64,000 nucleotides of DNA from Dicaeum eximium (GCA_013396995.1 VWZP01009941.1:1908294-1972293); one strand, 5' to 3'. Shown: positions 1-13,812, counted from the first letter of the stretch. Notes: generated from the sequence alone by a model not told the origin. Numbers and translations are program-made.

Positions 1-1288
1 CACAGTGGGTTATAAATGTTAGAACCTCATGCCCTGATCACATTGCCATCCCTCCCAGCAGTTGCTCTGCTGACAAACAAACACTCCACAGAGCTCAGGG
101 AACAGACAGAACAGATGCCTATGGCCCCACCAAACAAGCCCTTTTTCTCTGAACGGCAAGGATTTGGGTTTTGGGCTTGGTTTGGCTTCTTTTAAATCCC
201 TGTCTAAATGGGCAATTAACTCACTGACCCAGCTCAGTGGTCCACAACCTCAAACCAGCAGACCATAAAGGATTGTTCTCCTTAGAAGCTTCATTTTTTT
301 CAGCATTTTGCACACAAAAAGTAATGGTAGATATAAAATACCAGAGTGCAGTTACGAGCAAATTCCTCTCTCTTGTAGGAATTATTTTCTAGATCTTTGA
401 TATTCACTGTGCCTTTTCCCATCCTGCTACACAGTTTTGGGGATGCAGAGGCTACAGCTACAGATAATACCAATATATTGTGGAACTCCCCATATGTAGC
501 TGAGCAACAACAGCTCTCACCCAAAAATCCACCAGCCCTTCAAATGACTTTGCTCTACACCAAATACTTAAGACATTCAGTTTTCTCCCTCAAGACCTTT
601 ACTTAAGGAAGTCTTATTGAAGGATTACTTTTTCCAGTTTCTCAAAAGGACAGGTACAATACTTTCACCTAACTGCATCATTTCTGCATTTGTTTCTCTT
701 AGCTGTCTTACTCTACCTTCTTGCACACAAAACATATTTTGCATTTTTTTTCCAATGGCCACCCTTTTGTACTTTAAAGCCAAGTTTGAAGATTACACAT
801 CTTTTTAGCCTTTCTCCTCATATTCCTTTGTAAACATTTTTATTGGCTGCAATATCTTGACATTATAGAACTTACACCATGTCACAGGAAAAAATGATAA
901 AGAACTCTCCTTCCATGACCTTCCACCAGGACAGCTGTAACAGAGCCCCCAGATCATCTTCATAGCATCAGGCTTAGTCATCCACTGCCTGAAGAATCCT
1001 TTCTGTATGGAGTCTAATTCCCTGTGACATAAAGGAACATTTCTTATGTCTCATATGATATTTCTGTAAGCCCCGAGGTTTTGCAGGATGCTTGGAAAGC
1101 TGCTTCAAGGTTTTTCTCCTAAGTGAGAGTTTCTGGAGTTCTGAGAGGCTTTTGAAACTTCAGTGATTCTAGGTATGGTGCCATAAACATGCAGGTGCTG
1201 AAACATTATGGGGTGCTACAGGAACTTCACCAGGTAATACATTTGCAGCAAAATTGATGCCACCTGGATTATAGCTCCTTCCAGGAAT
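1..1288. other. Intergenic, nothing recognised
   Basis: AT-rich, no recognisable exon or transposon; short open frames only. Confidence 0.6.
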
Positions 1289-1411
1289 TTCCACGTGATG
1301 CTCTCAGGCACATGGTGTGATTTTTGGGGCTGTCCTGTGCAGGGCCAGGAGTTGCACTTTGATGATCCTTGTGGGTCCCTTCTATCTCAGAATATTCTGT
1401 GATTCTCTGAT
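1289..1411 (+). mobile_element. CR1 LINE 3'-end fragment
   Basis: Reads GGCCAGGAGTTGCACTTTGA, then TGATCCTTGTGGGTCCCTTC, and ends ATATTCTGTGATTCTCTG. This is the characteristic avian CR1 3' terminus (my recognition of the family). It is 5' truncated, as is usual for CR1. Confidence 0.85.
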
Positions 1412-2649
1412 ATCCATTCCCTGAAGAATTACCTCTTCAGTTTTGGGGGAAGGTTGGTGAGGCAAAGGAGGGGATAGTTTGAGTTTTGTCTCCTCAAGAT
1501 GTCTTTAGCCACTTCAGCTAACTTTGTTAGATGGTTTCCATTCATACTCTGCCTTGCAGGCTGGTTTCTCTCCCAGAATAAATAATTTGCAACTCCCTAA
1601 TCTAAAGGAATAACACTGTTTATAGAACATTCTTACAGCATCCTGAACCTGTCTGAGGCCACGCACACCCTACATGTGGCAGTGAAAGTCTTTGAAACCC
1701 TCTGGGGTGGTTACACACTTTCAGTTGACTCCCCATCATCTGATTTGGAGCCCTGAGAAAACCTGCCCAAGTGTGCAAGAGTTTGGACACAGCTGCTCAC
1801 ATTCCCTGCTCTCACACATAAGATCTTGCCTCCCTGTGTAGGAAAAGATTAACACACACTGTTCTAAAGAGTGGCATTATCCTTTCACCATATGACTGAC
1901 TATTAGTGAAAAACTAAGATGAACTGCAGAAAAATGTCAAATCCAGTTTTCTACTACCACATGGGAGTAAAACCACACTTCCTGGTGTTTAAATTTCTCT
2001 TCATATGAACTTGTCTGAGCTGAATTTATATTTACCATTCACAAAAAGCCAGTAGGAAGCTCACAGCTGAGATGTGTTTAATACCTAAGAAACATTTTTT
2101 GTTTCAGGTCAAAGTACAACCAGTTTATGAGGTGCTAAAAAAAATGAGGAAAAAATCCATCTCCTGTGCCTTCACTAATCACATCTCAACTTCTCAAACA
2201 AATATTTGAAGACCCAGAGAAATAATTTTCTAAGCTGTCACAGGCAACTATACATTAAAAATATCTCTATGCAAAAGCACTGCAAGAATAATAAATTATA
2301 TTGGCCCTTCTACTAACCTCAGGAGCATTAAACTCATGCAGTGTGGCTCCAGAGAATCATTTAATTTTTTTATAGATCATGGGATTTTACGAGATTGAAT
2401 TCCAAATTTCCATTCTTTGCCTAATGTTTTGAGAGATTAAGAAGCAATGCCTTCAAGCCTTTAGCTCAATGGATAGTAGCCTACTGTGAATCTACAGTTT
2501 TCCTCTAATTCCCTGGATCTCAGAACTGGCATTCCAACCATGACATTGAGGCAACATGGCACAAGCAATTCACGAATGGAGATGAGTAGGATGAATATCC
2601 GTTCAAAGCTCCATAGATTCCATAACTGCATCACAGATGTGGCACCCCT
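1412..2649. other. Intergenic, nothing recognised
   Basis: AT-rich sequence between the CR1 fragment and the GC-rich island. No gene-like signal seen. Confidence 0.6.
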
Positions 2650-2960
2650 CATGATGCATCAGCCAATGTCCCGGGACCCCTTTACAGCCGGAGCACCACC
2701 AGAGCTGCCAGGCAGGCGACAGGGGACAAGGACGGGTGAGCAGGAGCGCTCCAGGCCGGGGACACCTCGCAGCTCGGGGCTCCGCTCCTCTGCAGTCCTG
2801 ATTCGGGCTCCCAGAGAAATGCTCTGGCAGCCGGAGCCCGGCCTGAAGCCGTCCCGCTTTGAGCATCCCATCCCTCCCAGGTGCCGGTGTAAGGACTCGC
2901 TGCTCCCCCTGTGCAGCTGCCGTCCGTCCGCAGGTCTGCGGGGCGTTCCCGGGCGGGGTG

Positions 2961-3000
2961 AGGAAGGGATGGAGCCTCACGGGGAGGAAGGGATGGAGCC
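2961..3000 (+). repeat. Short direct duplication, 24-nt period
   Basis: AGGAAGGGATGGAGCC occurs at 2,961-2,976 and again at 2,985-3,000, inside the GC-rich island. Confidence 0.85.
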
Positions 3001-3080
3001 GGTCCCTGCGCCCTGCAGCCGCCCGCAAGCAGCCGGACTCTGCGAGCGCCGCCGCCCGACGCGCGGTTTCCCCCGGCCGC

Positions 3081-3190
3081 GCATCCCGGCGCATCCCGAC
3101 ACCGGAGCATCCCGGCGCATCCCGACACCGGAGCATCCTGGTGCATCCCGACACCGGCGCATCCCGGCACATCCCGACCCCGCAGCATCC
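3081..3190 (+). repeat. Minisatellite, 26-nt higher-order unit (10 + 16), about 4 copies
   Basis: Alternating GCATCCCGGC and GCATCCCGACACCGGA units, with small changes in later copies. The array runs straight into the N gap, so the true copy number is unknown. Confidence 0.9.
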
Positions 3191-3312
3191 NNNNNNNNNN
3201 NNNNNNNNNNNNNNNNNNNNNNNNNNNNNNNNNNNNNNNNNNNNNNNNNNNNNNNNNNNNNNNNNNNNNNNNNNNNNNNNNNNNNNNNNNNNNNNNNNNN
3301 NNNNNNNNNNNN
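3191..3312. other. Assembly gap (122 N)
   Basis: All N. It follows the minisatellite and precedes further GC-rich sequence, so it is probably a collapsed or unreadable GC-rich tandem array. Confidence 0.99.
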
Positions 3313-3467
3313 CCGGCCCCCCCGCCCGGGAGCCGGCAGCCGCTCGGACCGCGAGCCCGGCCCCCGGGTCTCCTGGATGTGACACACGATGTGACACACT
3401 GCACAGAGCTGTAGCTGTTCTGTCTCGCCGGGAAAAATCTTCATGCCGGACTCCACAGCACTGGGCT

Positions 3468-3501
3468 AAAAAAAAACCCAAACCAAAACCCAAACCAAAC
3501 C
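3468..3501 (+). repeat. A-rich CCAAA-type simple repeat
   Basis: A run of A followed by CCCAAACCAAAACCCAAACC-like sequence at the edge of the GC-rich island. Confidence 0.7.
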
Positions 3502-6500
3502 TTTTATCTACACTATAAAATCTGGTGTGCTCTCACCAGTTAAAAGCCCATCCCTTAAAACCTACTGCTGCATACAGAGTGGTGAGGGGGCAGCCTATCT
3601 GATTAACCAAAGCAGCTCTAGAGCAAACCTGACTCAGATTTAGGCTGTCCCTGCTGCCCATTGGGCTCTGGGGCTCATGTCACATCAAGGCCAGTGCAGA
3701 GGAACCAGAGCTGCTCCATGGTCCCTACAGGGATCCAGGTCTCCACAAGCACCTGGGAGCTGCTGGAGCCACCTCTTCTGTCCTTCCCAGGTACCACAGG
3801 AGGCACCGGGGCAAATACAAGAAGCCATAGAAGTAGCACACACACATCCACACCCGCATCTGGCAAGAAACACAGACCTTTCTGTCACACTTTCAGCACA
3901 AGCTGAACCCAAAATGTCCCTGAAAATAGAAACTTGCCCCCAAAAGAGCAGCACATGGTGCTGAGACAGAGGGTGGAGGGTGCCATGTCAGCAACACCAC
4001 CAGCCACACAGCACCATTTCTGAGTGTCCTCTAAGCCATGACACACAGGCACTGAGCTGAAATTCTTGCTCCTAAATAGTCATATTTTATCATTTTCCAA
4101 AAAGTTAAAAAGAAAAAAAAAACTCCAATAAAAAAGCACCTCTACTCAAAACCACTGATTTTTGTACCAAAAAAAAGTAATTATTTTCCTTAAATTTCAC
4201 ATTTTATTCCCATCAAAATATGATAATGAAACAGAGGGGAATGCAAATCAAAGCCTTCTTGCCATTTTTTATTTTCCCTACATTGAAATATGTCTTTGTT
4301 TTGATTTATTCCAGTTCTGCAAATCAAGAAGCCACATAGACTGTTGATGTTACAAGCAAAATTATGGCATAGTATACAATTCCCAATATAAGCACATCTC
4401 CCAGAAAACTTAAATCTTGCTTTCAAAGCTAATACCTACCTGGAAACTGGTCTGACTTTAACAACAAGCCTCCAAAATGTCTCTGAATTCATAGAATAAG
4501 AGGTGAAGTAACAATATGTACAGAAGCATTCTCTTCCATCCCAAAAAGTAACACTTTTAAAGAAAGTGGGTTTCTTAGGAACCAGTATAACCTTATTGTC
4601 ATTTTTGACCTGAAAAATTAGTAGTCAAGGAATTTGAATTGATTTGCACTGATGATTAAAGTGAAGCAATACTTGGATGGAATGCAAAGAGAGAATACCA
4701 GGAACCCTGAAAGTCACTGCCTCCCCTGGTTCTAAAACTGATCCTTCGCATTTTGAAGTTCTGTCCAAAAACTTTCTGCCTCAGATTTCTGTCTGGGCTA
4801 CAATACAAATACTTCTCCTTCTGCAATTTTTAGGTTTGTTTTGCCAGTTTCATTTTGCTTTTGCAGAAGACAGTTGTCATGAGCAGCCATTTTAGAGACA
4901 TCTGTGATTATCCATCAAAGCCTTCCTTCTATCCAACCTCCAGCCTAATATTCTTTAAAGCAGTATAAAGGATAATACAGGTTTAATCTCAAAAAAAACC
5001 TTTAGAGAAGCTCTCTGTTATAGGACACCAGTCTCATGTGAAAAATGAAAAGCTCTATCAGCAAATTCCTTAGGTTTTGCCAGAAATAGCCACCAGAGCA
5101 TATCTGCCTGCCCCTACTGTTGTTTCCTGATATTTCTACAGGAATCTGAGGGAGAAGGACGCTACAGCTTTTATGTTTATCTCCTTTCCCCATCCAAGAT
5201 GAGGAATGATGGTTATATCTCTCCTTCCTCCATTCTGCTAATGAACTTAGAACAGGAAATTTCAAATAGTAAACTTATACAACTTTTCAGATACCATTTT
5301 CCATCCTCCTCCTCCTCTTGACCACAGGTGCAACAACTGCTCACAGTTCTCATTTACTCTATCACATTGACTTAGCTCCAGTATTAGGACAGAATAAATT
5401 TAATTGGGATTAAGTATTTATTTGGATTTTTTTTCCCCCTCTGCCCCTTTTCAGTTGCCTAGTGACTGTCCTACTTGCAGATGGGACAGAGTTCATTTTT
5501 TCTTAGTAGCTCTGTTTTAGATTTAGAATGAGAATATGGATGTGGGGATTTTTGTCCTTGCTCCTAAAGAAATATAGCAAACTTCAATTTCATAGACACA
5601 GACGCTCTATTGATCAGTGGTTTGCAATGTCAAACAACAGTAGTGTGTCAAACAGTTGGTTTTTTACTATTAACATGTAAAAGCAGAATTTTGAAATGAA
5701 GACATCTCCTCAGTCAGGAGCCAGTGCTGTCAGTTCTGTCATTTCTCATTTCTGTGTCTTTGGAAATGCTGCATTGATCAATGCACCCATCATACAGGCA
5801 CTGTATAAGGAACACCAGACCTGACTGTACAATGATAAGCCACACATGACCAAACACCCCTTACAGGAATAATTACCTGTTTAACAAACTTAACTGTCTA
5901 CAGCAGCATACAGGATTTTTTTACCAAGACAGCTGATGCAGGGCATTCTTAATGAGCAGGACCAACTCTACTCATAGCAGACAATTCTATTTGGTAAACT
6001 GCCCTGATTAAGAATGTGGATAACACAGTCCTCATTTCATTTACTGCCAAAGTGTTGGAATTTAGCAACTTGTTTTTAGTTGCTAAGTTCCTTCTAAACT
6101 ATTTTTGCAAGCAGGAGTTTCTGGACTGCTGTCTCCTCTGCCCTGAGGGTGCTAATGCAGGTGTCTTGGTCTCACAGCTCACTCTGGGATTGTTCGTGTG
6201 ACCAGCCAAAGAGCTTGAGATGCTTGAACTCTTGTGTCCAAAGTCTTTCCCCAGAGCTGCCTGGAACTGCAGGGATTCCACAAGGCAGGAACCTCCTTGT
6301 CATGCTCTCCTGAGACGTCACATGTCACTCTGACTGAGATACAGAGCACTGACAGCACGGGCAGAGCATCAACTCACAGAAAGATTTCAGTTTCAAGCCA
6401 ACACACCTAAATGCACAAGTTTTCATTGTAAAGATTCCATTCAGGGGGAAAAAAAGAAGCCACAAAGCTGCTCCTTCACAACTGCTTCTCATTTCCACCA

Positions 6501-9500
6501 ATACTTAATGAAGCCAAAGTGAGGAAGAGGATGGTAGCACAGTGAAGAAGGTTTCCACTACATATCTGCCCTTTCACTGTCATTCCAGTGCACACATTAT
6601 TGTTTGTCTTGTGTAACAGAGGTATAGACTGTGCAAAGACCTCCACTGAAAGGGATTTAAACATCCTGTTTTTAATTGGCATTTCTCAGTGCTAAGGAAA
6701 TGAATGTGTTTTCATGGCAATCTTCATCAAAGTCAACACACTCAGAAATTATATTGTAAAATGCTGAAAATACCTACCAAGCCTTCTGAGAAATTCTAGC
6801 CCATAGCCAGTTACATAAAAGACTGAACAAAAGTAAACTTTTCTCAGGAGTATGTTCAACACCCACACATATTTGCTGAACTCTGGCTTGCAGAGTAAAA
6901 AAAAGTCTTATCTGGTAGGAAAAAATGTGATGACAAGCAACAATAAATTATCCTATCTCCTTGTAATCTTTTACAAATCCATTATTGAAAAAGTTCTAGA
7001 TATTACTCTAAAAATATACATACTTCTAAGTGGCATTTCAATAAGTTAACAAAATACTTTGCTCTAATATGCATCTCTAACAGAAGAAATAAATTTAATA
7101 GGGTTTTGAGTACATCTGAGGATATAATTCATCCAGAATGCTTAGCACTCATGTGACCTACAGATGAAGAGAGTGGATTTGAAAAGCAGCCAGAAAGAGA
7201 ACATGAACCTCTAAGGCAGTGACATCTCCCCTCTGTGATCTGAGGAATAAAAGCTGTGATCCTTGAGGACAGATGTTAAAATGAAAAACAGTATCGCTGT
7301 GATTCCTGAGTCTTGTCCTCTTAACCTGACTGATGTGTTCAATCAGTTCTGTCACAGCAGGAAAACTTTCTGGGATAGTCTTCCCTCAAAGGCCTCCCAC
7401 TGCTCCTCCCAAGCAGAGCCAGGAGTGCTTTGAACTGCCACTGCCCTTTCCTCTCTCTGGCAGCTCCCTCCAGTTGCCCATGGCATTACAATCAGGGTGG
7501 ATTTTTATAGAGTTTTTTTTGGTTGTTTTTGGGGGATTGGTTTGTTGGTCCATTTTTTAAACTTGTCTCATGGCTGCAGAGCTCTTGGTACAAGCGAATC
7601 AAGTTTTCAAGTGTTTCCCCGACATCGTGAGAGCTAACAGTGCATATTACAAAAATCTGATATTTTCAAAGCGTCTCCTGGGTTCAAGAGCTTAGGGTTA
7701 ACTGCCACCATATGAAATGCACCCAAACCAGCCCTGGTGCCAGCAACTATAAGAAGAGGAGCCCATGTCCTGAGCACACTTTTGTCCCTCCCTCTGGCAT
7801 GCCCCCAACAACAGCATCTGCACTGAGAAGTGGGGAAAACTGGGGCTATCACTGATGCTTTGTTCACAAGGATAGCAAGAAATATGTTGCCTATGAATTT
7901 CAGGAAGTATTTCTGCTCTTGGTCAGAAGGGGTTCTTACTTCCTCTACAGACTCCTCGATATACAGAAATACCTCCCTCATCCTAGGGCTTCAAAGTACC
8001 TGGGCATCATGGAGTAGCTGTTTAATGATCATTTCTAAGTTATTTCCCTCAGTAAGTAAAAGTCTATAATTGCAGTCTTGTTTTCTTGTTTCTTTTTTTA
8101 AGCAGAATTTTCATAATCCTGGAGGAAACAGGGTAAGGAACTCTGCCACAATAATCAGGAGGAGAACAATACATCTATTCTAACTTACAAAGAGGAAAAC
8201 CCACAGGAATAACATTTGCAAGCACCAACTGAATTGATTCATACACTGCTATAGTCTATAAGCAACAATTTTAAACTGTGTTCATTTTTCCACTTCTTCA
8301 GCTATCACTAAGCAATTAGCAGAACTCATTAACCAAGTGACATTTTACAAATCAATGATTTACTCCTGTAAACTAGAAATGTGTAGTAAATAAATCTTGA
8401 GTTAAATAGGATCAGCAAACACTCCGTGTTTAATCTGTATTCACGGTTTTAAAAACAGAAGTGTTGAAAAAAATTATCTTCTGTTTCAGCCTAGCTTTTA
8501 CTCTATAAGGTCATTTTTTCCATGAAATTGTTCAAGGGACTGAAGAAAAGGCAATGTTCATATGAAGAAAGACTGAAGTTCCCTCAGTGGATTTCCATTA
8601 CTGCAGACATCTTTATATTTTAGTATACTCAGAAATAATCCCTTATCTCACTGGAGCAAGAGTGTAATAAGTGAAAAACATCCAGGAGTCTCTACTGTAT
8701 TCATTGCAATTCAGTGACCTGACTTCTGATACACCTGGCCTGGGGGACACCTTTGATGTAGACAGCTCTGTGTCACAGTAGATTCTGAATTAAAAGACAA
8801 TCTTTAATATTAAAAGTTCTGTCCCCATTAATCTGACTGTGGCTGTCATGGCACCACATGGTTGCATTCCCCAGGCAGTCTCACAGGCAGGGTGATGGCT
8901 TTTCAGTAAGGCAGCTGTACTTACACTTCACAGCTGAAGAATAATGAAAATGTTGATTCTGGGTTTAGTCAGAGGAGGGAAATTTTAAATTTAGATCAGT
9001 AAGAAATCTTTAGTATATTACCAAGATTCTTTACATTGTGTGGTTATTGTGACCTTGGCTTTAAATAATGAAAACCAACCTTTTTTTTTCATTGTTCTAT
9101 TTATACACTATCTTCTTTCCCAAAGCATAGGCATGTTCCAGTCACTGCAGCACTCTGACAGAATTTTTCTCACAACTTAATTATATTATCTTTTTATCTT
9201 AACAAACATGCTATACATGCATGTCTCTGTGTTACACAGGGAAAGAAATTTGGTAACAGCTCAAAACACAACCTATGCAGTGGGACCCACACTGGCAATG
9301 GGTACCAAGAATTATTTCTGCTGAAATTCACTATGCCAGTGAATCCAAACATGAACTTCTATTTTTATCTTGGAACCTTAAGCATTTCTTCTGGAGCAGC
9401 ACACAATTTGAGTGACTGCCAAAAAACAGTTACTTTGAACCTCTCTATTCTGCTACTGGACTTGGCAAAAACCTATCACAAAAATGAAATTAAAGCGCAG

Positions 9501-12500
9501 CTAAGTTTATGCTTCAAGAAACAGTATCATTTCCTAATACTAAGAACTTTTTCAAAAACATCATGAAATTGTACTTAAGAACTTCGTATTTTCCCTGTCC
9601 AGAGGGAGGAAATACAACTCCAGAAGGAGTCCAAAGTTATTTAGTAAACAAAACTAAAGTTTCCTGGGGGGGAAAGCTGATGTTTCAAGGGATTAAGTCA
9701 CCAGAGCATTTGTATCTGAACAAAAACTAGTTACTGTTAAAATTGGAAATGAATTAGTGTTCATTTCCTTTATTAGCTTTAGGTCTTGGATCCTGAGAGT
9801 CAGTAAGAGTTACCCAAAGGCCTATGACATGAGGGATAGTAAGGAATACTATTTGGCTTTCTGTGTAAAGACTCAGTGGGAGAGAAATAGATCTTCAAAT
9901 CTTCTATTGAGAAGTTTCTAAACACAGAACTGACCTCTCCTTACATTATGTTTCCCTCCTTCTATTTTTACCTCAATCTTAGAATGATATCAAAAGGATG
10001 TTATGAGGTGCTGAATCTGTCCTTAGTCAAGTATCAAGTTCTTGATAGAGATAATAGTAAGTTCATTTTCCCTCGTTATCATGGTCCGTATCTTTAAAGC
10101 CATTGTAGTGGGTATATCTGTTATTGCAATTTATCCATAACCTTCCCAGTGCATGTCTATGGTGCTTTTCCCAAAAACCACCAACATTTTTGGGCATCAC
10201 AGTCAGTGTTTCTGATTTTGCTTTTGATTTTTTACGTATTCTCTATCTCATTTATCATGGTAAAAAAACAGGATGAAAAAGGTTTTTTCAGGGGAACTTT
10301 TGGAAGTCTGTGGGAAATCTAGTAAGAGAAATTTCCTTTTATTTAGGAAAAAATATTATTAAAATGCAATGGAGGAACAGGTTCAGTGCCCTTTTTCTAC
10401 ATAGGAATTTAATGTTTTATCATTTTGAAATAAAAAAAGGTAATTTTACTTATTTTTCCCTCTCATCTTTAATTCTAAATTTTTCACTGACCCTATGTGT
10501 CTAGTCCTACTTGTTTCACTGTACAGACAGTCTTTCCAGGACAAGCGAATGATTTCAGAAACCTGGCAGATTTTAAACTTTACAAAACTGTATTTAAATG
10601 AAGGGGACTTCAGTGGATTTTGTATTAATTGGTATCAAGTCAGGCTGTGTGGTGAAGACCAATTATCTTCAAACTTCCAAACCTGGAATTATAACCAACT
10701 CCAGCAGAGAACACAGGTTTTCACACATGCTGAGTATCAGGAGAACATCATGTGTCTTAAGCCATGGTATCAATTGACTTTTTATGTAATTTTCCAGACA
10801 CTTTTCTAGTAAGACAGCAATAATAAATTAAAATTACACCAACCACAAGAGTAGTAAATGGCCATTTTGTTTACAGGTTAAGCAATTAGTACTGCTTTTG
10901 CTACAAACTCTTAGATGTTTATTGCTAGTTAAGTCATTATTCCATTACTCTAGATTTATACAGGATTTTAATAATGTCATTTCAGATAGAGACAAAGTAA
11001 GTTGCTGCCATAAGTAATTTAAGTATTAAAGTTTCCATAGTTTTTCCTGGTTTGAAGTAGAGAAAAGTTTAGGTTACAAGAAAAGGCAACAAATTCAGAA
11101 AACTCCACAGCTTTATCAGCATAACCATTCCTTCAAAAAAATTTTTGAATAGAATACTGTCCTAGTTTCAGCCAAGACAAGTACACAGTATTAAAAATTT
11201 AAGAGGAATACTTAATTTACAATGATTTCTACTATTTTTGAGGAAGTAGATGGGGATTGCTGCTTAAGACAAGTAAAAGCACAAGACCCTTGCTATGCTA
11301 TCACAGTCATCTCCTACAGGATTCACAGACTCTGACTGCAAACCCTATCACTCCACATCTGCATTGCACAAAATACTAATCTGTCAATGCAGTATTTCAG
11401 CAATTTTTGGCAAAGCAGTTGAATTCCCCTAGCAAAGGACGGAGCAACGCATGCCATAAACTATGGAAGGGATGGCAGAATTCACCTCATCTCAGGAACA
11501 GGTGCGTTGCTTACTCAGCTCAAATAAAAAGCCTGATTTTTATGTATATTAGTATATATAATTATTTCTGTATTTTAAGTAACACAAGATAAAACTGTTC
11601 CCAAATTCCCCAGATTGAAACAGGGCATTTTATTTTTCACCAAAACCTCCAGCTTGGCAAGTTCCATGGTTTTATGTTACAAAGGTAGTAAGAAAGGAGA
11701 ATTCAGTAGACTCCAAGTACAAAAAAGGTCCCTTGGATCTCATTGTCTCTGAGAGCTTTTTCTAGCTATCTCAAAGTAAGATGTGATATTATGATCTACT
11801 GTGAGCCACAACATTGCTGTGACAGAAGCAAAAGCATGCCTTTGCAGATATACATATTTACTCAACAGCAAGACAAGATCAATTTTCATTTCAACAGAAC
11901 TGTTTTCCATGATCACTGAGAGTCCACAATTATGGACAGTTTCCCATGTGAGAATCCACTAAGGAGGCATGCTTAGCTCTACTTCCATGCTAGTTCCTCT
12001 CCTAAGCAATCATACTGATTTTTAGAGCTCCCAAAGACACACTTAGAATTCTTAATGACACACCAGGAGAGACAAAGAGCATGTCTCCAGCTAACCATTG
12101 GTACCGCAATTCCAAGAAAGAAAAAGCTCTGCTGTTGTATTTGCAACCCAGAAAAGCAGGTTGCCAAGGTCCCTCCTCCCCCAAACTCCCACAGCTCTTG
12201 CTGAGTCTCAGACTGATGAATCACAGACTGCTCAGATGTGCAGGCGAGCGTCAGAGCTTACGCATTTGGGTCTGGAGTGCTGAGAAGCTCCAGGAGCTGC
12301 TTTGCCCTGCATCATCTCATCTCATCTCACTGCTCTGTCATTCAGAGTCTCAAATTCTCACTTGCTTTTCACCTGCCAGCCACTGCTCAATGGCCAGATC
12401 TCACTGTGAATTGCCATTTGTACCATCTCCAGCCTCCATCAGACAAGCCCAGTTCCCTTTACAGGGTCTCTCTTCTTTTCATCCAGTTTCTAAACATGAT

Positions 12501-13049
12501 GCTCTTGATAACCCACTTTGGTCAGGCTGTCTTAAAATAATACACCAACTGTGACTTAGAATATTGTGGCCTACAGCACACAGCTGAATGGCATCAGTAA
12601 TGACTTTGCTTTCCCTAAATGGGTGTGAGACAGAAAAAGCAATGATGACACAGCTGAAGGCTACAATGCTGAGAACCTTTTAGATTATTCTTTCAAGCTG
12701 TACACCAGCAGAAAAGAACTTGAGGCCTGAAGCTACATATTTATTGATAGAGAATATTTTAGTATTCTATTGATTTACCCACATGATGCACAGTCCTATT
12801 AAGTTTGACTATGAAAGGTTATGTGCTGTGAATGGGTTCCAAGACTTTCAGGAAGTCTTAAGTCCTGGAGACAGTCATACAGTAGAACCAAACAAGAGTA
12901 AAATTGGAAACCTTACCTAAAAAGAATAAAATGCATCAGAAGGTAGATGCACTGTCTCATACAATAGCACTGACCTGTGATAGCAGCAGCACCTGTGGAT
13001 TGCTACAGCTGTATGCAAAGGGAAGCAAAAAGGCCACCAGTCCATACAG
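3502..13049. other. Intergenic region downstream of TRAPPC8, nothing recognised
   Basis: About 9.5 kb of AT-rich sequence. The longest open frames (12,081-12,554 and 10,495-10,809, plus strand) have no recognisable family or splice context. A small ATCTC repeat lies near 12,308-12,329 and a T/G-rich patch near 7,503-7,560. No convincing gene. Confidence 0.6.
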
Positions 13050-13065
13050 TGAATATGGTGTATGC

Positions 13066-13071
13066 TTTATT
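13066..13071 (-). terminator. Candidate distal poly(A) signal (AATAAA)
   Basis: Minus-strand AATAAA in the context GTAAATAGAATAAAGCATA, about 780 nt after the TRAPPC8 stop codon. The hexamer is common by chance in such AT-rich DNA. Confidence 0.35.
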
Positions 13072-13806
13072 CTATTTACAGTACATTTGTTATAAATATA
13101 ATACATTTCTTCAAAATCTTGAGTAGATTTTTTTTAAACAGGTCAGTTGTTATAGTTACATAATAAAGTAAGTGACAATTTAAATGACAATCTCATGGTT
13201 GTGAAATAGTGCATTCTGTTTTGAGATGAATGAGAAAATACTCAAACTGGTTCGAATTATTTTTTTAAACACCCTAGGTGGACTTTTATGTAAACCTTGA
13301 AAAGTCACCAGTTTCCATAAATATGAAACCAAAATCTTAAACTAAGGAACCAAGAATCAGAAGTGGATTTGAGAGACCTTACTGAACTTCACAGTAAGGC
13401 TGGGATTTACCATGACTAATGGCTTCAGACAGGAAAAAGCCAATGAGGTTTTCTTCCTGAATCATATCCTAATACAGCCACAAATATTAAACACACCATG
13501 CTGGAAGTTGTAACAGCAGTCAAGCTGCATTTTTGACAGGGCATTGGACATACAAGTATGTTCAGATCTGCAGTTAGAGTATTTTATGTTGTGAGTATCT
13601 TAATTACCAGAGAAGAAATACATTATAAAAGGATAAACGTATTTTCAGTCCAACGTGCATTGCATCGAGAAACAAACTGACAAGTCATCTGAATATTTTG
13701 CTATTTTCATTTCTACACGATCTTTAGTAACAAGTTAGATGTTTGAGGTGCTATTTCAAAAAAACTGCAGCAAAATGTCAACCAGCAATGTAAGAAAAGA
13801 ATCCCA

Positions 13807-13812
13807 TTTATT
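13807..13812 (-). terminator. Candidate proximal poly(A) signal (AATAAA)
   Basis: Minus-strand AATAAA 36 nt after the TRAPPC8 stop, followed in the gene's direction by T- and G-rich sequence. It would give an unusually short 3' UTR. Confidence 0.3.

Larger units (their letters stand above)
2650..3445. promoter_or_regulatory. GC-rich CpG island-like region, interrupted by a gap
   Basis: A sharp rise in G+C and many CpG dinucleotides stand out against AT-rich flanks. Open frames cross it on both strands only because stop codons are rare in such DNA; none resembles a known protein. It contains a minisatellite and 122 N. It could be a promoter or first exon of the neighbouring gene. From vertebrate gene order I would expect B4GALT6 on this side, transcribed away from TRAPPC8, but no B4GALT6 coding sequence was seen. 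It could also be only a GC-rich tandem-repeat locus. Confidence 0.45.

Noticed and set aside
1..3445. First exon of B4GALT6, expected on this side from vertebrate gene order
   Set aside because: No reading frame resembling its cytoplasmic and membrane-anchor start was seen; it may lie in the gap or outside the window.
2486..3518. Long open frames on both strands across the GC-rich island
   Set aside because: They run through 122 N and overlap each other in several frames, which GC-rich repeat DNA produces by itself. None has family similarity or splice context.
8521..8770. Possible very old CR1 internal fragment
   Set aside because: Only loose resemblance (CATATGAAGAAAGACTGAAG); no diagnostic 3' tail, so not annotated.
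10495..10809. 104-residue open frame on the plus strand
   Set aside because: No recognisable domain, no splice or promoter context; length is plausible by chance over 64 kb.
12081..12554. 157-residue open frame on the plus strand
   Set aside because: Composition looks like translated non-coding DNA. It overlaps open frames in other frames and matches nothing I recognise.
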